Assembly (NCBI GenBank): GCA_021794075.1
Contig: JAJYRM010000033.1
Span: 1-37,566, forward strand
Length of the DNA stretch: 37,566 nt
Origin: Bacteroidota bacterium
Lineage (GTDB): Bacteria > Bacteroidota > Ignavibacteria > Kryptoniales > JAKASW01
Reading direction: 5' to 3'
The position numbers and the translations under genes are program-made. The notes under the pieces were generated by a model that was not told the DNA's origin, searched no databases, and saw nothing but the letters and a program-made list of their open reading frames with translations. The first letter of the stretch is position 1. Each line of letters opens with the position of its first letter. Of the stretch, positions 8,634-16,706 are shown piece by piece.

Positions 8634-10049
8634 CTAAGACGATCCTTCGGAACTATGAAATTTCCCGGTTCGATTCCAGTAAATGTAGGCCGGTATCCCT
8701 ATCAGGACCAATCCGAGCCCGAAGAGTGAGTCGCGTGGATCTGTGACAATGGTGTTGTAGACAAACCATGTCGCTACGATAACAAACGCCATTGGAACAA
8801 ACGGGTATCCAACAGTCCTGTATGGCCGCGCGGCATCCGGACGTTTCTTCCTCAAAACAAAAATGCCGAAAGCGCCGAGGGCATAAAAAAGCCAGGACGC
8901 GAAAATCACATAAGTAAACAGTTGGTCGTATGTCCCGGTCAGGGTGAGAAGGGAAGCCCATATTCCCTGAACGATCAACGACACATGGGGCGTCCTATAC
9001 TTCGGATGGACTCTTGATATTCCCTTGAAGAAGAGCTTGTCCCGCGCCATAGCAAAGTAGACTCGAGCGGTCGTCATGGTCGTGGCATTGACAGTCCCGA
9101 ATGTCGATAACATCACCGCGACGGCGATGAGCGCTGCTCCGTTCGTTCCGAAAAAATGTGAGATCGCGTCGGCGGCCACCAGCCTGGAGTGAGCAATCTG
9201 AGAGACGGGCAGGACATACATATACGCGAGGTTTGTGACCACATAAATAATGATGACCACAATGGTACCGGCTACGAGCGCGATAGGTATGTTTCGCTGC
9301 GCGTCCTTCACCTCTCCGGAAAGATAGGTGACGCTGTTCCATCCGTCGTACGCCCACAGTACCGCAACGAGCGCGACGCCGAAAGCGCTGAGAAGCGATG
9401 TTCCCTGAAACGAAACTTTGGAGAAAAAGGGCGTGTACAGATGCCCGGTGTGAGTTCCGAAGGCGAAGCACGTGAATACAATTCCCGCGATGGCGAGAAC
9501 CTTCAAAGATGTGAAGAGTCTTTGAATGAATCCGCCGAACTGAACCCCGAAATAGTTGACAAATGTCACGAAGAGAATCGCTCCTATCGCGACAAGCTTG
9601 ATCCCGACTTCAGGCATTACAAAAAGTCCGAAGTTCACCTTCAGCGAACTAAGAGTTGGGAAGAAAAATCCGAGATATTCTGCGAAAGCAACCGCGATCG
9701 CGGCGATCGACCCGGTCTGGTAGACGATAAAGGTTGTCCAGCCGTACAGAAACGCAGGGAAGGTTCCATAAATCTCACGGAAGTAAACGTACTGCCCTCC
9801 TGCGGCGGGAATCATCCCCGCGACCTCAGCGTTCGTCAGAGCGCCCGCAAGGGAAAGGAGACCTCCAAACAACCAGACCGCTATGATCAATCCCGCGTCG
9901 TTGAGCGTCATCGCGATCTTTTGCGGCACAAGGAATATGCCAGACCCGATGACGCTGCCGATCACCACGGCTATCGCCGTCGGAAGACCGACGCGCTGCG
10001 CCAGCCCCGGCCCTTTTTCCGGACTCGTCAGCCCTTGTGCCTCAGGCAA
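8634..10049 (-). CDS. APC-superfamily amino-acid permease
   Basis: The protein has 471 residues and about twelve hydrophobic membrane segments. The first carries the APC signature GSVIGSGIFLVP (about residues 31-42), whose GSG turn binds the substrate backbone in this family. The overall pattern (conserved 'GGLLSLAGAL', 'PAAGGQYVYF', and the late 'VPMAFVIVATWFVYN') resembles the LAT/YfnA-type amino-acid permeases of the APC family. The start is a TTG at 10047-10049 with AGGGA six bases upstream; no ATG is available before the first membrane helix. Cytoplasmic-membrane uptake or exchange of a neutral amino acid is likely; the exact substrate cannot be read. No metabolic partner sits beside it. 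Confidence 0.9.
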   Translation of the reverse strand: MPEAQGLTSPEKGPGLAQRVGLPTAIAVVIGSVIGSGIFLVPQKIAMTLNDAGLIIAVWLFGGLLSLAGALTNAEVAGMIPAAGGQYVYFREIYGTFPAFLYGWTTFIVYQTGSIAAIAVAFAEYLGFFFPTLSSLKVNFGLFVMPEVGIKLVAIGAILFVTFVNYFGVQFGGFIQRLFTSLKVLAIAGIVFTCFAFGTHTGHLYTPFFSKVSFQGTSLLSAFGVALVAVLWAYDGWNSVTYLSGEVKDAQRNIPIALVAGTIVVIIIYVVTNLAYMYVLPVSQIAHSRLVAADAISHFFGTNGAALIAVAVMLSTFGTVNATTMTTARVYFAMARDKLFFKGISRVHPKYRTPHVSLIVQGIWASLLTLTGTYDQLFTYVIFASWLFYALGAFGIFVLRKKRPDAARPYRTVGYPFVPMAFVIVATWFVYNTIVTDPRDSLFGLGLVLIGIPAYIYWNRTGKFHSSEGSS

Positions 10050-10205
10050 TAGATGTCCCTGAAAACACGCTAAAACTCGGCGGTTCAGCGGAATTTTTCA
10101 AAGTGGAGTCAGCCCGACTATTGATGCAGTCCCCTGTGCCCGACAGCCCTTCCTTCGACATCATTCCAAGTCTCGGTGACATATACCGCGGATAGATAGT
10201 CCTTG

Positions 10206-10508
10206 CTACGCGCTTATATCTGCGTAGAACATTTGCACGACATCTTTCGCGAATCCCATCAGGTCTTTCGCCGCCGCAACTCCCTCCCGCGACATGATTG
10301 CCTTCGTGAGGCTTGCCTGATCATCGAAATACATCTCTGTCATTCGGTAAATCTGTGGCGTGGATACCGGCGCCCCCGTCACCTCTGAAAGCTCAAGTCT
10401 CTTCAAGCCCGGCATCTTCCTAACCAGACCTAAGTGGACATTCTTGTAATGTTCCTCAAAAGCAGATTTGTCGGCAGGCTTCTTGAAGATTGCTACCAGC
10501 TTCACCAT
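10206..10508 (-). CDS. EthD-family small protein
   Basis: The protein has 100 residues with ATG at 10506-10508 and a good site (AAGGAAA, 6-base spacing). 'MVKLVAIFKKPADKSAFEEHY' followed by 'MPGLKRLELSEVTG' is the EthD ferredoxin-like dimeric alpha/beta-barrel pattern. The founding member is linked to ether degradation in actinomycetes, but most homologues are uncharacterised and act as small dimeric proteins of unknown role. Nothing nearby suggests ethyl tert-butyl ether breakdown, so the name should be read as a fold family only. The upstream region (10509-10826) is shared with the divergent nuo operon. Confidence 0.85.
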   Translation of the reverse strand: MVKLVAIFKKPADKSAFEEHYKNVHLGLVRKMPGLKRLELSEVTGAPVSTPQIYRMTEMYFDDQASLTKAIMSREGVAAAKDLMGFAKDVVQMFYADISA

Positions 10509-10826
10509 TGCTGATTTCCTTATTTTGCTTACAGTTGTCCTCGAATATAGTCTTCATCTCCTCAAAACTCAAAACTTGAAACGAAAACTTGATTCGGCTC
10601 AATCCGATAGACGAGGATACACTACCGATAAATGCGCAACACATTGACACGCGTGTGTTTTAAAAGTCAATCATTCCTGGAATTAAACATACAGCCATTC
10701 CGTTATTCTCATTTTCAACCAGTCCCCGGGGGCGGCGTATTTTCTTCCTCTATTCTACTAATCCTCCGCGGATCCTTTGATTTTTAGCCCTCCATTATTT
10801 AGATTTTTTAAAACGAGAACGAGAGA
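10509..10826. other. Divergent intergenic region, EthD gene / nuoA
   Basis: This 318-base region contains no supported gene. It holds a nested palindrome (10643-10671): the arms ATTGAC and GTCAAT flank a segment whose left side contains the perfect 10-base palindrome ACACGCGTGT (10647-10656). It also holds two copies of AAAACTTGA near 10570-10590 and a candidate nuoA promoter listed separately. Confidence 0.55.
10777..10805 (+). promoter_or_regulatory. Candidate nuo promoter
   Basis: TTGATT (10777-10782), a 17-base spacer and TAGATT (10800-10805) match the sigma-70 pattern in part (4 of 6 at each box) and would start RNA about 15 bases before the nuoA ATG. This is a weak sequence-only call. 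Confidence 0.3.
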
Positions 10827-11183
10827 ATGCTTACAAACTATATCCCAATTTTCTTAATGCTGGCTGTCGGTGCGGTATTAGGCATCGTGATGGGCAACAT
10901 TAATAGAATACTCGGCCCCCGTCGGCCGACCGCGGAAAAACTTTCAACTTACGAAAGCGGCATGGAGCCGATCCGTACCGCCCGCGAAAGATTTTCGGTC
11001 AGATTCTATTTGGTTGCGATCCTTTTCATACTCTTCGATGTTGAAGTTGTTTTCACTTATCCGTGGGCGGTGAACTTTTTGTCGCTGGGATGGTTTGGAT
11101 TTATAGAGATGTTGATCTTTGTTGTCATACTTTTGATTGGATATTATTACGTGATTAAAAAAGGAGCTTTACAGTGGCAGTAA
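10827..11183 (+). CDS. nuoA: NADH-quinone oxidoreductase subunit A
   Basis: The protein has 118 residues and three membrane helices. Family hallmarks are visible: '[12 protein letters not shown]' after helix 1, '[23 protein letters not shown]' spanning helix 2 with its buried acidic residues, and a third helix near the end. NuoA is a membrane subunit at the junction of the peripheral and membrane arms of complex I, next to the quinone site. The gene opens the nuoABCDEF run. It overlaps nuoB by 10 bases, so the two are translationally coupled. Confidence 0.97.
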   Translation: MLTNYIPIFLMLAVGAVLGIVMGNINRILGPRRPTAEKLSTYESGMEPIRTARERFSVRFYLVAILFILFDVEVVFTYPWAVNFLSLGWFGFIEMLIFVVILLIGYYYVIKKGALQWQ

Positions 11184-11683
11184 ATAGAACAAATGAGAAC
11201 GAAGGCTTCCTGACCAGCCGCGTGGATGCGCTCTTCAACTGGTCATTGAAGAATTCTCTCTGGCCTATGCCGCTTGGCATCTCCTGTTGTGCTATTGAAA
11301 TGATGGCTTTTGCAGGCCCGCGATATGACGTGAGCCGATTCGGAGCGGAAGTGTTCAGATTCTCCCCGCGCCAGAGCGACCTCCTGATCGTTGCCGGGAC
11401 TGTTACATATAAAATGGCAAAAGTAGTCCGAAAGATTTACGATCAGATGCCCGACCCGAAGTGGGTCATTTCAATGGGCGTTTGCGCGTCGAGCGGCGGA
11501 ATGTATCGCTCATATTCGGTAGTGCAGGGAATAGACCAGTTTGTGCCGGTCGACGTTTATGTCGGTGGCTGTCCTCCCCGTCCGGATTCGCTTCTGAAAG
11601 CCTTAATGGAGATCCAGAAGAGAATTCAAGCCGGTGAGACTGCGACTCAGCAGCGGCAGCCAGAAAAAATATTGGTGGACTAA
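11174..11683 (+). CDS. nuoB: NADH-quinone oxidoreductase subunit B (cluster N2)
   Basis: The protein has 169 residues, starting at GTG 11174 inside the end of nuoA, with AAGGAG (11161-11166) at 7-base spacing. The four ligands of the terminal 4Fe-4S cluster N2 are present: Cys38 and Cys39 (GISCCAIEM), Cys104 (GVCASSGG) and Cys133 (GGCPPRP). This subunit passes electrons to quinone. Its length is normal for the family and all key residues are intact. Confidence 0.98.
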   Translation: MAVNRTNENEGFLTSRVDALFNWSLKNSLWPMPLGISCCAIEMMAFAGPRYDVSRFGAEVFRFSPRQSDLLIVAGTVTYKMAKVVRKIYDQMPDPKWVISMGVCASSGGMYRSYSVVQGIDQFVPVDVYVGGCPPRPDSLLKALMEIQKRIQAGETATQQRQPEKILVD

Positions 11684-11689
11684 AATCAA

Positions 11690-12241
11690 ATGAGAGAGAA
11701 AATTGAAGAGAAACTCCGGGCTGCCTTCGGAGAGAGTGTGGTTTCTGTGTCGGAGTTCAAGGGGCAGGTTTCCGTCGAGGTTAAGAGGGATGTCATAGCT
11801 GAGGTTTGCCGGTTTCTCAAGGAAGACCCGGAATTCGAGTTCAGCTTCCTATCTGATATCTGCGGCGCGGACATGCTCAATTTTGAGGACGCGTCGTCTA
11901 GAAAGGCGTACCTCGCCGTGGAGCATGATTATCGCCCTGAAGAAGTTCCGGTCGCGGAGCGGTTCTTGGTTGTTTACCATCTGACATCCATCAAGAACAA
12001 GGAAAGGGTCCGGCTTAAGGTGAAGGTGGACGGCGACAATCCGGTTTGTCCTACACTGACTTCGGTCTATCCCGCTGCGAACTGGTATGAACGTGAGACG
12101 TTCGATATGTTTGGTATTGTCTTCGAAGGCCATCCTGATATGAGAAGGATGTATATGCCGGAAGAGTACGATTATTATCCTCTGCGGAAGGATTTCCCGC
12201 AGATGGGCGTGCCGGGCTCCATCCCTCTCCCGAGGAAGTAA
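11690..12241 (+). CDS. nuoC: NADH-quinone oxidoreductase subunit C
   Basis: The protein has 183 residues. The C-terminal half carries the NuoC/30-kDa signature: 'VYPAANWYERETFDMFGIVFEGHPDMRRM' and 'YPLRKDFP'. The N-terminal third is variable, as usual. It is separate from nuoD, not fused as in enterobacteria. It starts 6 bases after nuoB. It is a peripheral-arm subunit that helps seat the NuoB/NuoD quinone cavity. Confidence 0.97.
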   Translation: MREKIEEKLRAAFGESVVSVSEFKGQVSVEVKRDVIAEVCRFLKEDPEFEFSFLSDICGADMLNFEDASSRKAYLAVEHDYRPEEVPVAERFLVVYHLTSIKNKERVRLKVKVDGDNPVCPTLTSVYPAANWYERETFDMFGIVFEGHPDMRRMYMPEEYDYYPLRKDFPQMGVPGSIPLPRK

Positions 12242-12294
12242 GGCGCCCGCGTTCGCGAATTCAGAAATGAAAAATTAGAATTGAGAATTCTTTG

Positions 12295-13551
12295 ATGGCT
12301 AATTCATCTCGTGACAAGGATAATGTCGCCCAGATTGTGAGGGCGCTTGAAGATAAAGATACCAACGTGGCGCTTGAAGATCCTCTTGAGAATTACATGG
12401 TTCTCAATATGGGCCCGCAGCACCCTGCAACTCACGGCGTGCTGAGGCTCCTTGTAAAGCTCGACGGGGAAACGGTGGTTGAATGCATACCTGAGCTCGG
12501 CTATCTGCATCGGGGATACGAGAAGATCGCCGAGGCCTCGACATACATGGAGTTTATTCCACACACCGATAGGCTCGATTATATTTCTCCCATTGCGAAC
12601 AACGTCGCCTACGCCCTTGCAGTCGAGAAGATCGCTGGAGTCGAGGCTCCACCTCGCGCGCAGTATATCAGAGTTATCGGCGCGGAGCTCGCCAGAATTT
12701 CTTCCCACTTGATGGCTATTGGAGCCATGGCAATGGATGTCGGCGCCATGACAGTGTTCCTCTGGGCGTTCAGAGAAAGGGAGAAGCTTTATGATATATT
12801 CGATCTCCTCACGGGTGTCCGGTTCACGACGAGCTACACGAGGATCGGCGGAGTTGCACAGGATCTGACCGACGAGACCGCACAGGCAATCAAGAAGTTT
12901 ATCGACGAATTCCCGCACCATCACGCCGAGATCATGAAGATGCTAAACAAGAATAGAATCTTCCTCGACAGAGTGGTCGGCGTTGGAGCGATAGATGCCG
13001 AAACCGCGATCGGTCTCAGCTTCAGCGGGGCGAATCTTCGCGGCTGCGGAATCGAGCACGATATCAGAATTTTTTCGCCGTATCTCGTCTACGATCAGCT
13101 TTCTTTCGACGTGATCACCGAGAAAGAGGGCGACTGCTTCGCGCGATATATGGTAAGGATGCGCGAGATGCTGGAGAGCGTGAAAATAGTCCGCCAGGCG
13201 CTTGAGAAGATTCCACAGGGCCCAATCAAGGCTGATCTTCCCAAGAAGGTGCTCCCGCAAAAGGAAAGAGTTTATAACAAGATGGAGGAGCTCATCCACG
13301 ACTTCGTGATAGTCAATGACGGCGTCCATCCTGATGTAGGCGATGTCTACGTCACGACGGAGGGTTCGAAGGGCGAGCTCGGCTTCTATATCATGAGCGA
13401 TGGAAGCGGTCATCCATGGAGGCTTAAGATACGCTCTCCTTCATTCTGCAACCTTCAGGCGCTCCCTTACCTCGTGAAGGGACAGATGATCTCTGACGTG
13501 GTCGCGATCATCGGCAGCATCGACCCGATTATGGGTGAAGCGGATAAATAA
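12295..13551 (+). CDS. nuoD: NADH-quinone oxidoreductase subunit D
   Basis: The protein has 418 residues. A TTG at 12292 is immediately before ATG 12295, and the ATG is preferred. The quinone-site motif 'GPQHPATHGVLRLL' and then 'ELGYLHRGYEKIAE' are intact, as is the C-terminal 'GSIDPIMGEADK' closing motif of this hydrogenase-like subunit. The N-terminal 30 residues before 'YMVLNMGPQHP' are charged and variable. The 53-base gap before the gene contains an AT-rich element bounded by GAATTC at both ends, and no strong ribosome site. Confidence 0.97.
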   Translation: MANSSRDKDNVAQIVRALEDKDTNVALEDPLENYMVLNMGPQHPATHGVLRLLVKLDGETVVECIPELGYLHRGYEKIAEASTYMEFIPHTDRLDYISPIANNVAYALAVEKIAGVEAPPRAQYIRVIGAELARISSHLMAIGAMAMDVGAMTVFLWAFREREKLYDIFDLLTGVRFTTSYTRIGGVAQDLTDETAQAIKKFIDEFPHHHAEIMKMLNKNRIFLDRVVGVGAIDAETAIGLSFSGANLRGCGIEHDIRIFSPYLVYDQLSFDVITEKEGDCFARYMVRMREMLESVKIVRQALEKIPQGPIKADLPKKVLPQKERVYNKMEELIHDFVIVNDGVHPDVGDVYVTTEGSKGELGFYIMSDGSGHPWRLKIRSPSFCNLQALPYLVKGQMISDVVAIIGSIDPIMGEADK

Positions 13552-13584
13552 GAATTCAAAAACCAGAATCGAGAACTAGAGACA

Positions 13585-14064
13585 GTGTTTACACAAGAGA
13601 ACCTTCACAGAGTTGAAGAAATAAAGAAGCGCTATCCTAAGCCGATGGCGGCGCTGCTCCCCGTACTTTGGGTCGCGCAGGAACAATTCGGTTGGATTTC
13701 GGAAGAGACCATGCATTACGTCGGCGAACTGCTTGGCTTGCCTTTCAACCATGTCCTTGGCGTAGTGACTTTTTATACGATGTATAACAAGAAGCCGGTG
13801 GGGAAGTATAATATTCAGTTTTGCGGCAACATATCCTGCATGCTCCGCGGAGCGGATAATCTCATCGAGCATCTCGAGCACAAGCTAGGCATAAAGGTGG
13901 GTGAGACAACTTCCGACGGCATGTTCACTCTGAAGGAGGTTGAGTGTCTCGGCTCTTGCGGCACCGCCCCAATGATGCAGGTTAACAACGACTACTATGA
14001 AGATCTTACCGCGGAAAAGCTCGACAACTTACTAGAAGAATTCAGGAAGCAGGCTCAACGATAA
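13585..14064 (+). CDS. nuoE: NADH-quinone oxidoreductase subunit E (2Fe-2S)
   Basis: The protein has 159 residues starting at GTG 13585. The thioredoxin-like 2Fe-2S domain has all four ligands: Cys80, Cys85, Cys121 and Cys125 (FCGNISC ... CLGSC). The N-terminal helical bundle ('AALLPVLWVAQEQFGWIS') is typical. Its stop overlaps the nuoF start by one base (TAATG), so the NADH-module pair is co-translated. NuoE and NuoF form the NADH-oxidising tip of complex I. Confidence 0.97.
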   Translation: MFTQENLHRVEEIKKRYPKPMAALLPVLWVAQEQFGWISEETMHYVGELLGLPFNHVLGVVTFYTMYNKKPVGKYNIQFCGNISCMLRGADNLIEHLEHKLGIKVGETTSDGMFTLKEVECLGSCGTAPMMQVNNDYYEDLTAEKLDNLLEEFRKQAQR

Positions 14065-15368
14065 TGTCCGACTCCATAAAACTCTACGCTCAGAACGGCG
14101 ATCCCGCATTTCCGAGGATTGTTCTTCCCGATATTCCTAACCTCGCACAGATAGAGACATACGAAAGTAACGGAGGCTACGGCGCGCTAAAGAAAGCGCT
14201 GTCGATGGATCCCGCGGCTGTCACGGACGTGGTGAAAAAATCAGGCCTACGCGGACGCGGCGGCGCGGCATTCCCCACCGGGCTCAAGTGGACATTCATG
14301 CCGAAGGGAAATGAGAAGCCCAAGTATCTGGCAATCAATGCCGACGAGAGCGAGCCTGGCTCATTTAAGGACAGGCAAATATTGGAGTTCAATCCTCACC
14401 AACTTATCGAGGGCATTCTCATAGCGTCTTACGCCATGGGGATAAAGGCTGCCTACATTTACATTCGCGGCGAGTACTACAAATGGTACAAAATCCTCGA
14501 GAAGGCGGTGGAAGAGGCGTATTCCCGCAATTACATCGGCGAAAATATCGCGGGCTCCAATTTCTCCGTCGACCTTTATGTGCATCGTGGTGCGGGCGCT
14601 TATATTTGCGGCGAAGAATCAGGGCTCATGGAATCGATCGAGGGGAAACGCGGTTATCCTCGGGTGAAACCTCCCTTCCCGGCTTCGAACGGTCTATGGG
14701 GCAATCCCACGACGATCAACAACGTGGAGACCCTGACGAATGTGCCTGCCATTATTTGGAACGGCGCGGAATGGTTTGCTAAGATCGGCGCGGAGAAGCA
14801 TCCTGGCACACTGCTGTATGGTGTGAGCGGGCATGTAAACAAGCCCGGCGTCTTTGAACTTCCTTCAGGAACGCTTCTGACGGATTTAATCTACAAATAT
14901 TCAGGTGGCGTCACCGGCGATAAGAAGATCAAGATGGTGATCCCCGGCGGGAGTTCGATGCCTCCTCTCCGAGGCGATCAGCTCGAAGGCGTGAAAATGG
15001 ACGCCGAGTCTCTGAAAGGAGTCGGGAGCGCGATCGGCACCGGCGGCGTCATCGTTATGGACGAAGACACAAACCTGACAAAGGTGCTTCTAAGAATTTC
15101 AAAATTCTACTGGGACGAATCGTGTGGCCAGTGCACTCCATGCCGCGAGGGTACGGGATGGATGAAGAAGATACTCCAGCGTATGTACGACGGCTATGGA
15201 AAGGTCGAAGACCTGGATCTGTTGATGCGCGTCGCGAACAACATAGAAGGCAATACGATCTGCGCGCTCGGCGACGCAGCCGCCTGGCCGGTCAAGTTTA
15301 CCATCCAGCGCTTCAGGAAAGAGCTGGAAGAGGAATTGGGCCGTCAGGATAGAAGCGCGGCAGCGTAG
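14064..15368 (+). CDS. nuoF: NADH-quinone oxidoreductase subunit F (NADH/FMN, 4Fe-4S)
   Basis: The protein has 434 residues. The NADH-binding glycine-rich loop 'RGRGGAAFPTGLKW' is near residue 65. The FMN site motifs 'NADESEPG' and 'GAGAYICGEESGLMESIEG' follow. The N3 4Fe-4S ligands lie at 'ESCGQCTPCREG' plus a later Cys in 'NTICALGD'. All catalytic features are intact. nuoG is expected next in many genomes but is not here; the next gene is dut. Confidence 0.98.
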   Translation: MSDSIKLYAQNGDPAFPRIVLPDIPNLAQIETYESNGGYGALKKALSMDPAAVTDVVKKSGLRGRGGAAFPTGLKWTFMPKGNEKPKYLAINADESEPGSFKDRQILEFNPHQLIEGILIASYAMGIKAAYIYIRGEYYKWYKILEKAVEEAYSRNYIGENIAGSNFSVDLYVHRGAGAYICGEESGLMESIEGKRGYPRVKPPFPASNGLWGNPTTINNVETLTNVPAIIWNGAEWFAKIGAEKHPGTLLYGVSGHVNKPGVFELPSGTLLTDLIYKYSGGVTGDKKIKMVIPGGSSMPPLRGDQLEGVKMDAESLKGVGSAIGTGGVIVMDEDTNLTKVLLRISKFYWDESCGQCTPCREGTGWMKKILQRMYDGYGKVEDLDLLMRVANNIEGNTICALGDAAAWPVKFTIQRFRKELEEELGRQDRSAAA

Positions 15369-15471
15369 AGCATCTCTGAAAGCAGCAGCGGCCGCCAGTC
15401 GTCTCTCAAGATCTATGTTAGAGACCCGGGCCTTGTGCAGCCTGATTCTGTTTCGGAAAACTTCTCGTTCC

Positions 15472-15477
15472 AGGGAG
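15472..15477 (+). promoter_or_regulatory. Ribosome site deciding the dut start
   Basis: AGGGAG lies 5 bases before GTG 15483. It favours that start over the in-frame GTG 15435, which has no such site and would add 16 residues not found in the dUTPase core. Confidence 0.7.
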
Positions 15478-15482
15478 CAGGT

Positions 15483-15935
15483 GTGGAAAGTATCTCGATA
15501 AGAATCTATAGGATATCGGAAGACTTCAACGATCTTCCGCTCCCATCATACATGACGGATGGATCGGCGGGAATGGATTTGTACGCCGCCGTTTCCCAGC
15601 CAACTGTCATCGAGCCGATGACAACTGCTCTCGTCCCAACCAATCTAAAGATTGAGCTACCTCCGGGATTCGAAGCTCAGATCAGACCGAGGAGCGGTCT
15701 CGCTCTTCGCGACCGAATTACTCTTCCCAATTCGCCGGGAACTATCGATTCTGATTACAGGGGTGAAATAAAAATTATCATGCTCAACCTCGGCGGCCAG
15801 CCTTTTGTCGTGAATCGCGGCGATAGAATAGCTCAGATGATAATATCGAGATACGCCCGCGTCAACTGGGAAGAGTCAGATTCACTCGGCGAGACCGCGC
15901 GTGGCAGCGGCGGATTCGGGTCGACAGGAAAATGA
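15483..15935 (+). CDS. dut: dUTP diphosphatase
   Basis: With the GTG 15483 start the protein has 150 residues, the usual length for the homotrimeric dUTPase. All five motifs are present: GSAGMDLYA (27-35), PRSG (69-72), [12 protein letters not shown] (85-96), GDRIAQM (113-119) and the C-terminal glycine-rich [10 protein letters not shown] (140-149). The enzyme hydrolyses dUTP to dUMP and pyrophosphate, keeping uracil out of DNA and feeding thymidylate synthesis. It follows nuoF by 114 bases, and its stop overlaps the next start (ATGA). Confidence 0.97.
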   Translation: MESISIRIYRISEDFNDLPLPSYMTDGSAGMDLYAAVSQPTVIEPMTTALVPTNLKIELPPGFEAQIRPRSGLALRDRITLPNSPGTIDSDYRGEIKIIMLNLGGQPFVVNRGDRIAQMIISRYARVNWEESDSLGETARGSGGFGSTGK

Positions 15936-16693
15936 CCGCCATTCTTGCCTATCATAAGGTTGACGACAGGTTCGAATTTGGGCTCACGAATGTCAAACCG
16001 AAATCTTTTTTGAGGCAAATACAGGCGTGTATCGCGGAAGGGTATAAGATCGTATCTGACGTTGAGCCCGCCGGATCTGGAAAAAGCGTATGCCTCACTT
16101 TTGACGATGGGTATGATTGTTTTTGTCGCAATGTTGTCCCAGCGCTTGAATCTACCGGAGGTAAGGCGATAGTGTTCGTGATCGCCGATTACGTCGGGAA
16201 AACAAACAGCTGGGATATTCGCCTTTCCTATAAGCCATTCATGCATATGACCTCTGAACAGATCAGAGAAGTTGCGGAAATGGGATATGAAGTAGGCAGC
16301 CATTCTTGCACGCATAGAGATTTAACGAGACTCTCTCAGTATGCGTTGAAAGATGAACTTGTTAGATCGAAGGAATTTCTGGAAGATGTCACGGGAGTTG
16401 AGGTCGATGCGCTGTCTTTCCCGTTTGGAAGGTACAATAGGGCGACAGCGGAAGCCGCGTTTGAGGCCGGATACCGCAGGCTTTTCGGCCTGGGATCTTC
16501 CGCCAGTGAAGGGGTACTTCCGCGAATTCCGGTGTATAGGATTGATTCCCCGGCGTCAGTTCTGCGAAAAATCGGATTGGGAAGGGGAGAAATAATGAAG
16601 AGTGATTTTATTCATTCTTTTGCTAATATTTCGGCGCTATTTTCGGTAAGAGAGTCGAGAGCCGGTCGGCGTCGTACTCCGGAAAAAGGTTGA
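15932..16693 (+). CDS. Polysaccharide deacetylase (NodB-type) family protein
   Basis: The protein has 253 residues. NodB motif 1 TFDDG is at 56-60 (catalytic and metal Asp), motif 2 HSCTH at 124-128 (two metal histidines), and motif 3 SFPFGRYN at about 148-155. There is no signal peptide, so it may act inside the cell or on a lipid-linked precursor; the substrate (an N- or O-acetylated sugar polymer) cannot be told. The gene overlaps dut by 4 bases. The C-terminal 25 residues are basic and unusual. Confidence 0.88.
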   Translation: MTAILAYHKVDDRFEFGLTNVKPKSFLRQIQACIAEGYKIVSDVEPAGSGKSVCLTFDDGYDCFCRNVVPALESTGGKAIVFVIADYVGKTNSWDIRLSYKPFMHMTSEQIREVAEMGYEVGSHSCTHRDLTRLSQYALKDELVRSKEFLEDVTGVEVDALSFPFGRYNRATAEAAFEAGYRRLFGLGSSASEGVLPRIPVYRIDSPASVLRKIGLGRGEIMKSDFIHSFANISALFSVRESRAGRRRTPEKG

Positions 16694-16706
16694 AATAGCA
16701 AACAAA

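Noticed and set aside
9189-10052. A 287-codon open frame on the plus strand
   Set aside because: It runs antisense to the APC permease, its product is highly charged with no family features, and the permease on the other strand has a full membrane pattern.
10206-10508. EthD protein as part of an ether-degradation cluster
   Set aside because: No cytochrome P450, ferredoxin or regulator of that pathway is nearby; only the fold is supported.
15401-15425. GTCTCT...AGAGAC inverted repeat after nuoF as a terminator
   Set aside because: The 6-bp stem has a 13-base loop and no T-run, too weak to call.
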